A model generated the notes under the pieces. That model did no database searches, was not told the origin of the DNA, and saw only the letters and a program-made list of their open reading frames with translations. Below, piece by piece: positions 10,297-22,153 of a stretch of 64,000 bases of DNA. Source of the stretch: Isochrysis galbana (Eukaryota > Haptophyta > Isochrysidales > Isochrysidaceae); assembly GCA_018136815.1 (NCBI GenBank), contig CM030941.1, positions 3,987,559-4,051,558 of the forward strand, read 5' to 3'. The position numbers were made by a program, and so were the translations under genes. Numbering within the stretch: position 1 is the stretch's first letter; every line of letters starts with the position of its first letter.

Positions 10297-12948
10297 AGCA
10301 CAAAATCTTCGCTCGCGCCTTCGGCTCCGGTCGCCATGTCGAGTTCTCCCATTGAGAAATCTTCATTGTCCCCGCGTCATGAGCCCGTCTCTTCTTCTTC
10401 GGTTCTCGAATCGTACGGGTCGAAGTCCCCCGGGGAAGAGAGCCTCGTGGGTCCCCTCCCTTCTTCAAAAGAGAGTCTTTCCGAGCCAGTTCTCCCCTCC
10501 TCTCGCCTCTCCGCGCCGACGGTCGAAGTTCCGCCGCCTCCGCGGGCCTCTACTCACACCCCGTCAACTGGAGCTGGAATGGGTCCTCTCGCCTCGTCCG
10601 TTGCTCCACCGGCGGCCTTTCCTCTCCTTTCTTTTGCTGATCCTTTGCCAAGTATTCCTTCCTCTCTCAATCCCTCTGTGGTTGGTGCTGAAGATGATGT
10701 GGGTTCCGTCCGGTCCCTCCCTCCTTTCGAGCCCCCACCATATGAAGAGTTTGTTCCACCCCCGTCGTCGACGTACTCGTACCCCAAACGTAACTTCGTT
10801 CCACCTCCGACCGCCACCGTCGGCGCCGCCCAAATCATGGACCAACAAGTCCAGATCGAGGCTCTCCGCGGCGCTGTCGACCGCCTCGAGTCCTCTACCC
10901 TCCAAGCCGCCCAGCGCCACGAAGAATTTCAGCGAGAGGTGGGGTCTACCTTCAAAGCGATACTCAACATTCTACAGGGCCACGCGGGCACTACGACTTC
11001 GTCTCGAGTCGAAACTTCGCCACCGCTTGTGGAAGAAGGAGACAACTCCATTGGTGCTCCCCCTGCCTCGGTCAAGCTCCCTTCTCAATCTTTGCCCGCC
11101 GCGCCGTTCTCCGTTCCGCCGAATCCGATTTCCGATCCCGAACCCAATACGCCTGTTCCTGTCTCGCCCGCCAAGCCCGTTTCTGATCCCCAACCTCCAC
11201 CCACCGTCGCGGGCCTCCGCTCGCTTCCAAATCCGGCGGCTCGGCGCCATCCCGTCGATCCAAGCCTCGCCGGTGATGTTTCTGAGCGAGAGGTCATCCT
11301 AGCCTCGTGGGACCAACTGTTTGAGGATGCCGCCTACGAGGTAGCCTCTCTCTACAGGAAGTCCGACGATTTCGAGCTCATCCACGCCATTCTCAACGGC
11401 GGCCTCTCTCGGGCCGGCAATGTTTGGCACTACCGCGTGTTTTTCGAGAAGGAGCACGTGACCAAGTGGGCTCGGAGCCGCTTCTTCCTCGACCGCACCC
11501 TCCATCACCAAGTCCGAATGGGCAAAGAGCTTTCCGAGATCAAGTTCCCCAAGGGCCTGGCCTCGGACAACGTCCAGACAGCGGCCACCTCCTGGAACGA
11601 TTTTCGTCTGTCCTTCATCAAGCCGCTCGAGCGCGCCCTCTCGCTCGGCTGCGACCACCGCGAAATCTTTACATCCTTACTAGCGGCCGCCAACTTGTGC
11701 ACCACCGGCAACCAAAGGATTTACGCCTTCCTCCTCGATCTCGCCGAAGACCCGGTCCTCTCTCTCAACCCCGCGCTGGCCTGCGACGTGCTTCTCCGCA
11801 AGTGCGACGCCACTTTCGCGGCCAACGTGCCCGGCTTCGCCAAAGACTCCGCCTCCATGGAGTGGGACCGGCTCGTAGCTCGTGAGGCCGGCTCCGATCT
11901 CTTAGAGTTATCCAAGAATTTGGTGCGGGCGTACGTCCGCAAGATGGGTGACGCGAAGGTGGATGCCACGACAGTCTGGGACCACCCGAACATGTCGCAC
12001 GATATCAATCAACGATTCGAGTCCATCATTCGGAACGACAAGGTCGACGCGGCTCGCGGCGTGGATAACGCGACCAAGTTCGGCGAGTATCTTGCAAAGA
12101 CTCGCTTCCGCGTCGAGAACCACGAGCTTCCTCGTTCGGCCCTTTCGTGCGTCAACCTCTGCCAACGCTACTTGAGCCCGTACGAACAGTCCCGTGCTGG
12201 CCAACAACAAACGTCGGTCACGGTCGCCGCCGTGACGCCGCCGGCGACTACTTCCAAGTCCACCAAAACCGCCAAGGTTGCTAAGGCTGCCTCTAACCCC
12301 GCGGACACTACGGCTTCGATGGTCGCCGCCGTCCAAGCGGCGGTGACTGAGGCATTAAAATTGCAAAACAACAACTCGAACCGCAAGGCGACTAGCGCTG
12401 ACAATCGTCGGGCTCCGCCTCCGCCTACGAATTACTCCGCATCGTCTCCGTTACCGGACGCACTTCTTGACCGTCCTCTCGGCAAAATCACGTCTTCTCG
12501 TCGCCAATGTGATCCCCCTCCGAACGGCCTTGGGCTTCCGGCCGATTCGGGCCTCTCGGAATGGGATCCAGGTAGCTGGTCTCGAGCTCGAGCCCGCTTC
12601 TGGCAAATTTCTCGTTACGCTGGTCACCCGGCCCTTCGCGCTGCGCTCACGCGCTGCCGGCCCTCCGATGCCACCATGACGGCGCCGCGTCTCGACGACC
12701 TAGACCGCGACGTCAAGGAGTGGACCGACGCCAACGGCTGCGCGTACTGCGCCTTTCGTCCCCGGGCCCCATCTGGTACGCCCGAGGCAGACCTGTGGAA
12801 GTATGGCACGGGCGACGGAGCTCATAACCCCGTCGTTTGCCAACCGTACATTCGTTTTCTCTGCGAAGGCGGCAGTGGCGAGTGTGGTAACGACCCAGAA
12901 GTCCACCGCCGCCTCCGCACGATGGTCGTTCTCCGTCCGGCCCAGTAG
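10177..12948 (+). CDS. gag: Gag protein of chromovirus family A
   Basis: Codes for 923 residues, starting at Met in ATCACCATGCCC. The N-terminal 250 residues are Ser/Pro-rich. A short coiled-coil-like segment follows (around QIEALRGAVDRLESS). The capsid-like core (HELIHAIL in B and FELIHAILNGG here, then HHQVRMGKELSE and LGCDHREIFTSLL) is shared with family B Gag. Instead of a classic CCHC knuckle, the C-terminus has a conserved pattern C-x2-C ... H-x4-C-x7-C-x6-C-x6-H (GCAYC, AHNPVVC, FLC, ECG). Gag ends at UAG (12946-12948) and the same frame stays open into Pol. Confidence 0.8.
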   Translation: MPVVTPEESSMSSPQEPHSALAAGAPSQAISKSEMSLALTSTKSSLAPSAPVAMSSSPIEKSSLSPRHEPVSSSSVLESYGSKSPGEESLVGPLPSSKESLSEPVLPSSRLSAPTVEVPPPPRASTHTPSTGAGMGPLASSVAPPAAFPLLSFADPLPSIPSSLNPSVVGAEDDVGSVRSLPPFEPPPYEEFVPPPSSTYSYPKRNFVPPPTATVGAAQIMDQQVQIEALRGAVDRLESSTLQAAQRHEEFQREVGSTFKAILNILQGHAGTTTSSRVETSPPLVEEGDNSIGAPPASVKLPSQSLPAAPFSVPPNPISDPEPNTPVPVSPAKPVSDPQPPPTVAGLRSLPNPAARRHPVDPSLAGDVSEREVILASWDQLFEDAAYEVASLYRKSDDFELIHAILNGGLSRAGNVWHYRVFFEKEHVTKWARSRFFLDRTLHHQVRMGKELSEIKFPKGLASDNVQTAATSWNDFRLSFIKPLERALSLGCDHREIFTSLLAAANLCTTGNQRIYAFLLDLAEDPVLSLNPALACDVLLRKCDATFAANVPGFAKDSASMEWDRLVAREAGSDLLELSKNLVRAYVRKMGDAKVDATTVWDHPNMSHDINQRFESIIRNDKVDAARGVDNATKFGEYLAKTRFRVENHELPRSALSCVNLCQRYLSPYEQSRAGQQQTSVTVAAVTPPATTSKSTKTAKVAKAASNPADTTASMVAAVQAAVTEALKLQNNNSNRKATSADNRRAPPPPTNYSASSPLPDALLDRPLGKITSSRRQCDPPPNGLGLPADSGLSEWDPGSWSRARARFWQISRYAGHPALRAALTRCRPSDATMTAPRLDDLDRDVKEWTDANGCAYCAFRPRAPSGTPEADLWKYGTGDGAHNPVVCQPYIRFLCEGGSGECGNDPEVHRRLRTMVVLRPAQ

Positions 12949-15900
12949 GTCGCCGGCGGGGCCCACGTCCGCGCTGTTACCCCGCTACCAGTCCAGGGTA
13001 GTGGGCCTGAACGCCACCCACCAAAAGATCGTATTACGCTACGGCCGAGTACTTCTACGGCCTCCAACCGGTACCCCAAGATTCCCCAAGTTCCAGACAA
13101 GCCCTACCACCTCCATCCCCCTCTTTCTCCTGCCCCCTCGCCGATTGCCCCTATTTCTCCCAATGCCGATGATTCCATCCTGATTCTCGATATCACGCAC
13201 GAGTCCTCAAAACCAAGTCAACCGTCACCGCCTCTCTATCAACTCAAGCCGCTCAACCGCTACCCCCCGCCACTCCCCAAGCATCACCAGTCCAAGACCT
13301 CACGGTCTGCGAAAATCCAGCCGCCGCAGGCCCAATCCAACCTTCAATCTCTCAAATCAAATTTCGCATGTCCGAGCCACAAAACGTCTCCCGAGTACGA
13401 GTCCGAGTCCAAGTCACGTTCAGAATTACCCTCTTCGTCTTACGCCACCGCGAGCCCATCTACGAGTCTGAGCCCAGTCCAGTCATCACCGGTATCACCA
13501 GTCTTCATCGCTACGACGATGGAGGCGCAATTCTCCGGTACTTCCCCACTTTCTTTCGAGTCCGAGTCCAAGCCTGTTTTGAGCAAACCCCGTTCTGAGC
13601 CATCCGAGTCCGAGTCCGAGTCCGAGTTTACAACGTCACCGAGTCCTACCACGCGGTCGGCCGCAGGATTAACGGAGCTCCAGCCACCCACTGAGCCTCC
13701 GACGACCACTCCTTCCGCGGGAGTGTTCACCTTCGGTCCTCCGCGCCCCGAGTCTGAGTCATTTGGAATCTCCGGTCACGTCCAGAATCCCAACCACAAC
13801 CGAGCCCCGTTTCACGAGCAACCGCGTATCGAGTCCAAACACAAGCTGACGCCGAAGCCCTCGACGACAGCCACTGTGTCCTTGTCCGAGCCACCGTTCC
13901 GAGTCTCGCCGCAGCCGGCCTGCCACTCCAGCAGGCTGCACGCCGCCGAGCCGATCCCTTCCGTTTCCGTTCCGAGTCCGAGTCCAATCGCACAAGACAG
14001 TGCATCCCGAGCCCGCGTAATCAAGCCCGTCACCGAGTCCGAGTTTACGGCCGCACCGAGCCAACCGGTGCTGGCCACCATGCCCCTATCGTCATCACAA
14101 GCTTCCGCTTCGTCCTCATCGACGGTTGCGACGCCAGGGGGCTTCACCTTTGGGCCGGCCCCGTCCGTTCCCATTTCGAAAGTTAGCCCTGTTATTGGCG
14201 TCCAGCACGCCAGAAACGACGAGTCCGAGTCCGAGTACAAATTAACGTCACCGCGGAGTCCGCGGTCGACCACCGGCGTTCCCACGCCACCGCATCAACC
14301 GAGAGCCATGGAGGAGCTTGCACAGCCGTCTCCTAGCCCCTCTCAAGTCGCCGAGTCTTCCGAATTCGAGTCTGAATCCACCGTAATTTCAGCGGTCCAT
14401 CCACCCGCTAGCCCGAGCCAAGTCCTCCGAAGAATGCTTCGCATTGCAGAACCTCTTCGGCCACTACCCACGCCAGCCGCTGCCGCAGAGCCACCACCCT
14501 GGCCCCAGCCTTCCCCGCAGCCGGCTTCTTCGACAGCCACGTCCCTTCTTTCGCCGGCGCCGACCCCGCCGACGACAGATTGCAACGAAGTCTATGCCTG
14601 GCCCGATTCCTCTCCCGACGTGACCATGGAGAGTGACCACAACTCCCTTGCACGTCGAGGAACGGCCGCCTCCCAAACCGAGCTTCTACGCCCATTGAGC
14701 CAGCCCAACCGAGTCTCTGAGCCATGTCCTTCATGTCTCTCACCGGTGGTCTCGCGGCCGCGGCGTCCGTCGCCGCAATCCGACACCCCACCTCTCCGAG
14801 TTTGTTCGTCAATCCCGTCCTCCGAGCCTGTCTCCACGTCGTCGATATCCGAGTCTACTTCCATTCGTCCTACGTCGCCGCGGCCACCGGTCGCAGCCTC
14901 CAAGCACTGCCTGCCTCTCGATACCACTGCCACCGCCATCATGCGCGTGGCAGCGATCAATGCGTCCGCGATCCAGTCCTTCGATCCCTCTCAAAACAAC
15001 TCCGATGTCGGCACCCGCGATGATACCCCGTCACCCGCTCTCCACGCTCTCGCCTCTCTTCGTGCGCGAGCGAGCGGCTCTGCGGTGGTATTACCTCGGC
15101 ACCTCACGGAGGCAGCCCAAGAGCTTCGCCGGCCTCGCGATGGCACCCTAGCCTCGCCTGCCGCCGCGCTACCCAAGCACTTCGATGAGCTTTGCGCTGA
15201 GCTCACGAAGATGAATCAACGAGTCCAAGACGGGCTGACGTCTGGCTGTCACGCACCACGCGTTCTCGTCGTTGGCGAGACGAGCGGCGTCGTCTCGTCC
15301 ATGTTCCTACTCGCCGGAGCTGATGTAGCTACGTGCGATTTGTATCCTTCCGAGATTGATTACGTGCCCCACTTCCAAGGCGACGCGCTTCATGTCCAAA
15401 ACTTAGGTTGGGACCTAGTCATCGCCCACCCGCCCTGCACGTACCTCTCCGCCGTCAGCAGTCAATGGCTCTCCCAAGAACCCGGACGTCGTGCCGCTCT
15501 TGAGTCGGCCGCTCGCGTCTTCAAGTCGATGGCCTCCGCCACTGCTCCGTTTGTAGCGGTCGAGAACCCTCGGATGCATGCGGAAGCTCGCCGTTTAGTC
15601 GGGGGGTTGACCCCGACCCAATTCGTCCAACCCTGGGAGCACGGCACTGGACACCAGAAAGCCACCGGGTTGTACCTCACCAAAGGGCTGCCGCCCCTCC
15701 AGCCAACCTGCGTCGTGGATGGTCGTGAGTCAGCCATGGCTAATCTCTCGCCTTCACCGCATCGTGGCGCTCTTCGCAGCCGCACCTACGTCGGTGTAGC
15801 TGGAGCGATGGCGACCCATTGGATGCCTGTTCTTCTTCGACATTTGAGCCAACAGGGAGACCAGCCATCGACGAAGAAACTGTCCGCGTTGGAGCTACTC

Positions 15901-18900
15901 GCTTGCGCGCGGCGCAGCCTATCGGACCAGCCTTCCCTTAGCTCGACTGAGGCTACCGCTTACGAGCCGTGGTCGGCTCTTCATCGTTATGAGAGGGGGA
16001 GGGAATCTAGTGAAGTTTCTTCCGACCCCGTTGTTTCCCGTCCAGCTACTCCCGAGTCAGACAATCACGAAGACCAAAAAGAAACCCACGATAACCACGA
16101 CAACGACACGCCATTCTACGCCTCCGAGTCTACTCTCCACGACCCATTCTCTCCATGGACCGCCCCGCCTCCGGCACGCGCGAGCTCGCCGCGTCCGACG
16201 ACGCCGACGACTCTCCGGAAGCGGCGCCAACAATGGCAATCATTCGGAGTGAACGGGGACCAGAAATGGTCCAACGTCACGCTCGAAACCGCTGACGAAA
16301 TAAGAGCGCAAGCTCTAGCCGGACGAGGCGCCGACGAGGAATCCGACCTTACCGCTGCCGTCCGAGCGCCAATCGAGTTTGTGGAAGCCAAAGGCATCCG
16401 CGCCGAAGAGCTAGCCTCATTAGTTCGAAGACCCAAGACAGAAGCCCAAGCCCGTCTCGAGAAAGATTGGGAAAAGATGTCCGACCACCCGAGGCACCCC
16501 ACCGACAAGAGAGGCCTGGGCTACACTAGTCCCAAGCTATCACCCTGTACCGCTACCAACGAGGACGACCCCTCTAGGCCCTCTGCCACGATAGCGGCAG
16601 TCGGAGTACCCGAAGAGACGACGACCAGTTTGACGACGAATTCACCCGAGCAACGACGCTGGCGACCAACCCCGTCCCTGTCCGACACCATTGCACACGT
16701 GACCGCGCACCGGCCGGAGAGCGTCGTGGATACCCTACCATCTGCCTACCCAAGGCATTGTCTATATGTTCGAGATCTAATGGTCTGCCGCTCCGGCGAG
16801 GCTGCCGGCAAAGAAGGAGTAATCTTAGCCGACTCCGCCCTCACGGTCAACAGCACACTCGCTGACACCGGAGCTGGCCCGTCGGTCGTGACCACTTCCC
16901 TCTTGTCCAGCCTACCCAACGACGCATGCGTCGAGCGGCTGCCGCAAGCCGTAGTGACACCGCTTCACGGTCCGGACGGCCTACCTCTTATCACGCGAGG
17001 CAAGGCTCGAATCGTTTTCTCCGTCGGTGGATTTCTCTTTCGTCATACGTTCATGGTGATTGAAGGCAACCCGATGCTGCTGCTCGGGAACGACTTCTTA
17101 GCTACGCACGCCGCTTCGATTCAGCTCGCCTCCGACAGCGCGGACGGCTCTATCACCCTCGGTGCCCCATCCACGGTGGCTCCTCTTGAGGTTAATGGCA
17201 GTCCAAGCCCCGACGCTCCGCCGATCTTTCGCGTCTCGACGTCACCGATAGCGGTGGTCCCTGTCAGCATGACTTGTGCACAGGTCTGTCCGACCTCCGC
17301 GAACCCAATCACGACGGACTTCTTCCGAGGGCCGCAGGCCACCAAAAACGACAACCAGCTAGTCTCCGAGCCTCTCTTCAACACGGCCGATGAGTTTGCC
17401 GCCAAAGCGCCGGCGTCTTGTGGCTCCGAGTACCTCCTATACACCCACGAACCTATCACGATCCCGGCCTATCATCGGGCGACGTTTCACGTCCGAATTC
17501 CGCTAGCTCTTCGAGAACACGAAGACTGCGCCATGCTCGTGGACCGACTCCCTACACGCGAGACTATTGACAGCTCTCCTCTCGTCATCCCTCAAGTAGA
17601 GAGGCCGAACTCCGACCACACCATCGCGATCACGGTGGTCAACACTGACGCCAAACCACTACACCTTCCGTCGTTCCACCCTGTAGCTTCGCTACAGGTT
17701 CGATTCAAGATTCACGCCGGAACTTATCACCGCGTCGGTGACGTTAACTCGCCGGATGTGATTGAGTCGCTCAATGAGGACCAACGTAAGCTCCTTGAGG
17801 CAGCCAAGATCGACCCCGAGGGCCGTCTCTCGATGCCCCAACGTGAACAAGTTCGTCGTCTACTAGCCCGACGTATCGCTGCTTTCGCAATTGACCCGAC
17901 CAACCCGAATCACACTCACGTGATGGAGGTAGAGCTACCGCTCAACCCCGGAGCCGAAGCTCACCGTCACGCACCGTCTAGAGTTGGACGAGAGGGTGAG
18001 AAGGTCATAGAGGACGAAGTTTGCAAGATGGAGTCCGCGGGCATCATTAGGAAATCAAATTCGTCGTGGGCCTCTCGAGTCGTGTTAGTCACTAAGAAGG
18101 ATGGCTCCGTACGTTTCTGCGTAGATTATCGCGACGTCAACTCCAAGCTTCGTCTAGAGGACAGCCCTCTTCCCCTCACGGTAGAAGCCATCGACCGATT
18201 GTCGTCCGGCCAAGGCAACCTCGATTCTCTATTCCTTTGCACCCTGGACCTAGCATCTGGTTTCTGGGGTATACCGATCAAAGAGTCCGATAAACATATC
18301 ACCGCGTTCACTACTCATCGCGGCAAGTACGAGTTCAATTACTTGCCTTTTGGTATTCAATCCGGTCCCTCGTATATGTGCCGCCTCATGGACGCCGTTC
18401 TCGGTGGGTTGGCATGGGAGATTTGTATGCCATACTTGGATGATGTCGGCGCCTGGTCGACAGGCGTAGGTGACTCGCTGCAGGCCAGGGAAGAGTCGTC
18501 ATTCCAACAAATGTTACACCGTCTTGATCTTGTCTTGGAACGTCTCATCTGGGCGGGCCTCACTTGCAAGATGTCGAAATGCGTTTTCTTTGCCACCTCG
18601 GCTGAATATCTCGGCCACGTTGTTTCGCGTGAAGGTCTTCGGATGGATCCCAAGAAAGTGGAAGCCGTCTCGAAAATCGACCCTACCCAAATCAACTCGA
18701 TCGAAGCCGTCCGTTCTTTCCTTGGACTATGCTCGTACTACCGCCGTTTTATACGTCGTTTTGCGATCCGTGCAGCGCCTTTAACCGCTCTCACGCGGAA
18801 AGGGTGCGATGTCCCGGTCGAGTCGCAAACAGAAGCCTGTCGCCAGGCTATCGAAGATCTCAAGCAAGCTATCTGTGAAGAACCCGTACTCGCACCTCCT

Positions 18901-20094
18901 CGAGACGACCGTCCTTTCCTCGTTAAGACCGACGGGGCTAGCAAGCTCGGCATCGCCGGCGTCCTCGCACAGAAGGACGACGAAGGGAGAGAGCGCGTCG
19001 TTGCATACTACGGTCGTAGTTTGAGTCCGGCTGAGCGCCATTGGACAGTCACTGAAATCGAACTTCTAGCAGCGCTAGAATCGATCCGAAATTGGAGGCC
19101 TTATCTCTGGGGTCGCCACTTCACCCTCGTCGTAGACCATTCAGCTTTGCGCTGGCTTCACACGATGAAAGATCAAGTCACCGGTGGTCCAGCCTCGCGC
19201 CTCATGCGATGGGTCCTAAAGCTAGCCGAATATCGATTCGACGTCGTGCACAAACCTGGAGTCACTCACTGGGACGCCGACGGCTTATCCCGCTTAGTTG
19301 CTCTCGAGCCCGATCACGATCCTCTCCATGTCGAGGAGAGTGATGCCCATTCTTTCGATTCTTCTGAGATTCACGACATAGTTGCCGCCGCGGTCACTTC
19401 ATCCACCCTCACCGCTCGCCGCCAACAAGCAAACGATAGGCTCGCTCGTCAAGCATCGGAATCTTCGGAGTCGATTACCTCCTCGTATCTCGATGTGGGC
19501 GTGCCTCATGCCGACGAATTGCGTCAAGCGCTCTCTACCGACGAGCTCGCTAGCTCGATCCTTTCTGAATTCGAGTCGATCCTTTCGAAAGCACAATCTT
19601 CGATCACCGCCGGTCCGGTCTCTGTTCCTGACTCTAGCTCGTCGTCGAAGAAAAGATCCCGATTCCTCCTTCGCGATGGCCTACTTTACTACCGTTCGTC
19701 AGAGGCGGAAGAGGCTCCTCTTCGTTTATACATTCCGGAGTCCCTTCGTGACACGTACCTCCGCGCCTACCATGACCACCTTGGTCACCCAGGTGCGACA
19801 AGGATGTCTACCCTACTTCGTACTCGAGTGTACTGGCCTGGCTTGTCCGCCTCTGTATCGGAATACGTTCGAGAGTGCCACGAATGCACTCTTGGCAAAC
19901 CGTTACCGCGACCGCTCGCCCATCCATCCGGTCTTTCCATCGGATCTTATCCTTTCGACGTCGTCTATTGCGATATTCTTTCGATGGCGCCCACTCACGA
20001 TTTCGTATCCGGCCGCTCCGGTTTTGACAAGCTGATTGTTTTCGTCGATTCTCTCTCTCGTTGGATTGAAGCTGAGCCTTGCAACGGTAACCCT
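12949..20094 (+). CDS. pol: Pol polyprotein of family A with embedded methyltransferase domain (in frame after gag UAG)
   Basis: The frame directly after the gag stop is open for 190 codons before the first ATG at 13519, so expression by stop-codon readthrough is likely. Counting from 13519, a Ser/Pro/Glu-rich region with many ESESE repeats fills residues 1-560. The methyltransferase-like domain spans about 580-770 (HPPC at 637-640, ENP at 682-684). The protease has DTG at 1116 and LLLGNDFL further on. RT has YLDD at 1639-1642. RNase H has KTDGASK, EIELLAAL and VVDHSALRW. The integrase has an HHCC finger (HLGHPGATR ... CHECTL) and YCDIL. At about 20094 one base is missing relative to family B, and the frame stops at 20112. 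The remaining integrase continues in another frame. Functions are assigned from motifs. Confidence 0.85.
15256..15834 (+). other. DNA cytosine methyltransferase-like domain in Pol A
   Basis: Shows the order of C5-methyltransferase motifs: a glycine-containing AdoMet-loop-like segment (VLVVGETSGVVSSMFLLAG) with the acidic CDLYPSE, the catalytic-type HPPCTYLS, VENPRMH in the place of the ENV motif, and RSRTYVG in the place of the QxRxR motif. The spacing and the phrases FVQPW..G...KAT.LYL and the final GAMA..W match a family common in phage genomes that is annotated as DNA cytosine methyltransferase. In AHPPCTYLSAV, 8 of 11 codons differ from family B and all changes are silent. Activity is not shown by sequence alone. 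Confidence 0.75.
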
Positions 20095-21049
20095 CGTCCG
20101 CGAAATGTCTAGACGTCTTCATGCGTCTCATCGTATCTCGTTATGGAGTCCCTCGCCAACTTCGAACCGACGCCGGCTCGAATCTTTGCTCTCGATTAGT
20201 GGACCTAATTCTCAAAGCGACCGGCACGGACTTGAGCACTACTGAAGCCTATCGCCACGAAGGCGTAGGGCTAGTGGAAAGAGCTCAACAAACTCTCCTC
20301 ACGATGACTCGAGTCTCCAATGAAGGCGGCGCCCATTGGGTCGATCACCTTCCGTTTCTTCTCATGTCTATGCGAGCGACCGCCGGTCGCGTCGTACCCA
20401 AGTCACCCGCGGCTATCTTGTTTGGTCGGGAGCTTCGTCTCCCAGCTCAACTTGCTGACCCTGCTCCTGTTCTTGAGTTGCTTCTATCACAGGGTGTCTT
20501 GTGCTATTTGTGGTTCTATACCGTTAGTGTGCCTTGTGTGGCAGTGCCCCCTAGGTATCTTTTAATCATCTTGTCATGGCGTAGCGCGATGGCGGCGCGG
20601 CGCGCCGCTCTCTCACCGCCGCCGGGGCTCGCGCTGCGGGCTCCCGGCGATATGGAGCCTCCATATCGCCGGGAGCCCGCAGCGCGAGCCCCGGCGGCGG
20701 TGAGAGAGCGGCGCGCCGCGCCGCCATCGCGCTACGCCATGACAAGATGATTAAAAGATACCTAGGGGGCACTGCCACACAAGGCACACTAACGGTATAG
20801 AACCACAAATAGCACAAGACACCCTGTGATAGCTTCCATCTAGGCCTCCGTCCGATGCCGTCACTTACGCCACCGAGCTCAATAAGAAGCTTCTCGAGTC
20901 GTGGCGTTCCGCCCTCGAAAGTACTCAAGAAGCACAACGCGAATCAATGCGCTCTGCCTCTCAAAAGTCTAAACTCGGCGTCACCTTCAAACCAGGAGAC
21001 AGAGTTTGTCGTCGAATCCCTGGCCACGCCAACAAACTTCAGTATCTCT
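20095..21049 (+). pseudogene. pol: 3' part of Pol A: integrase core, interrupted and truncated
   Basis: The integrase continues in the -1 frame from about 20095 (DVFMRLIVSRYGVPRQLRTD, then GLVERAQQTL, the second Asp and the Glu of the catalytic triad). A 349-bp palindromic element interrupts it at 20484. After it, the sequence resumes in a further frame (FKPGDRVCRRIPGHANKLQ), equivalent to the integrase C-terminal region of family B. Homology stops at about 21049 where CT-rich repeats begin, so the chromodomain and 3' LTR are missing. The copy cannot be complete, although the 20094 frameshift lies 1.3 kb from an assembly gap and may be an error. Confidence 0.8.
20484..20832. mobile_element. 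Perfect palindromic MITE, 349 bp
   Basis: Two 174-bp arms are exact reverse complements around a single central base at 20658. The outer ends read CTATCACAGGGTGTC and the mirror image. If the flanking TA is the target duplication, the termini TCACAGGGTGTC would fit a Tc1/mariner-type non-autonomous element. A 3-bp CTT also flanks both sides, so the superfamily is uncertain. The RNA could fold into one long hairpin. It disrupts the integrase of element A. Confidence 0.85.
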
Positions 21050-21052
21050 ACC

Positions 21053-21302
21053 CCCCTCTCTCTCGCTCTCTCTCTCTCTCTCTCCGCCTAAGCTAACCTC
21101 TGAAAGATTACAGAAGAGATGGAGAGAAAGGGAGGGAAGAACGGGGGGGGGGGGGGGGAGGGAATCCCTCGGCTGTCCCCCCCCCCCTCTCTCTCTCTCC
21201 GCGGAGAAGGACGCCTCTCGCGCAGGAGGCTCCTCCGCGGGATCGTGGGAAGTCTCTCTCTCTCTCCCCGTTTCCCTTGTCTCCTGCACCTCTCCCCATG
21301 CG

Positions 21303-21349
<47 letters not shown>

Positions 21350-21449
21350 NNNNNNNNNNNNNNNNNNNNNNNNNNNNNNNNNNNNNNNNNNNNNNNNNNN
21401 NNNNNNNNNNNNNNNNNNNNNNNNNNNNNNNNNNNNNNNNNNNNNNNNN

Positions 21450-21481
<32 letters not shown>

Positions 21482-21593
21482 GGAGAGAGAGAGAGAGAGA
21501 GAGAGGAGAGAGGGAGAGGAGGGGGGCCCCCCACGGATCTCTCTCTCTGCCGAGGCTCTTCCGTGAAACGGCCGCCGAGGCTCCGCAGCCCGC

Positions 21594-21626
<33 letters not shown>

Positions 21627-21640
21627 ACACTCCCCCCCCC
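21053..21640. repeat. Simple-repeat region around an assembly gap
   Basis: Contains CT and GA dinucleotide tracts (21053-21090, 21306-21349, 21450-21510), a G-run near 21146-21160 and a C-run of about 30 bases near 21595-21627. The assembly gap (100 N) covers 21350-21449 inside the GA array. Long ORFs here are artefacts. Confidence 0.9.
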
Positions 21641-21687
21641 CACGCCTCCACTACTCTACTACAGAGCGAGAGAGAGAGAGGGGAAAT

Positions 21688-22153
21688 ATGGTCCAACTCT
21701 TCCGAGGCTCGGCGCTTCCCGTGGGCTTAGTTCGTGCGCTCTTCACCTATTGTAAAGCGAATGGCCGCGTTCTCGAGAGTGTCGTAGGCAGTGGGTTCGT
21801 CGGGGAGCGTTCATCATGCGACAGTGTAGTTTCAGTTTCGTCGCGGGGGGGGAAGGAGGGGGGACAAAAGAGGGCTTTTGAGAAGCTTTCACTCGGGTTT
21901 CACTCCGGGGTTTCACTCCGGGGTTTCACTTGCTCGACTACCGAGTAAAGCTGGGTGAAACCCGAGGAAAACAACAAAACAACGTTCGGCAAAAGGCCCT
22001 GGCCAGGTTTACGCGAAATGTTTTGCAAAATTTGAGCTTGCTCAACGAAAAAAAATGTGCACGAAATTTGGGTGGGAAAGTGGGAAACCAATGAAATTTG
22101 GGCTACGCTCCCGCGAAAAGGCGAAACGGCGAGGCGCGGCTGTGACGAATTGG
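21688..22153 (+). other. Unassigned sequence with a possible small ORF
   Basis: An ATG at 21688 opens a frame starting MVQLFRGSALPVGLVRALF with gene-like composition for about 45 residues. The frame then runs into a 15-bp tandem repeat (GGTTTCACTCCGGGG, 21895-21935) and stops at 21948. It may be a first exon or a remnant. No family is recognised. Confidence 0.25.

Noticed and set aside
20566..20937. A minus-strand gene of 123 residues across 20566-20937
   Set aside because: It mirrors the plus-strand ORF because the DNA is a perfect palindrome.
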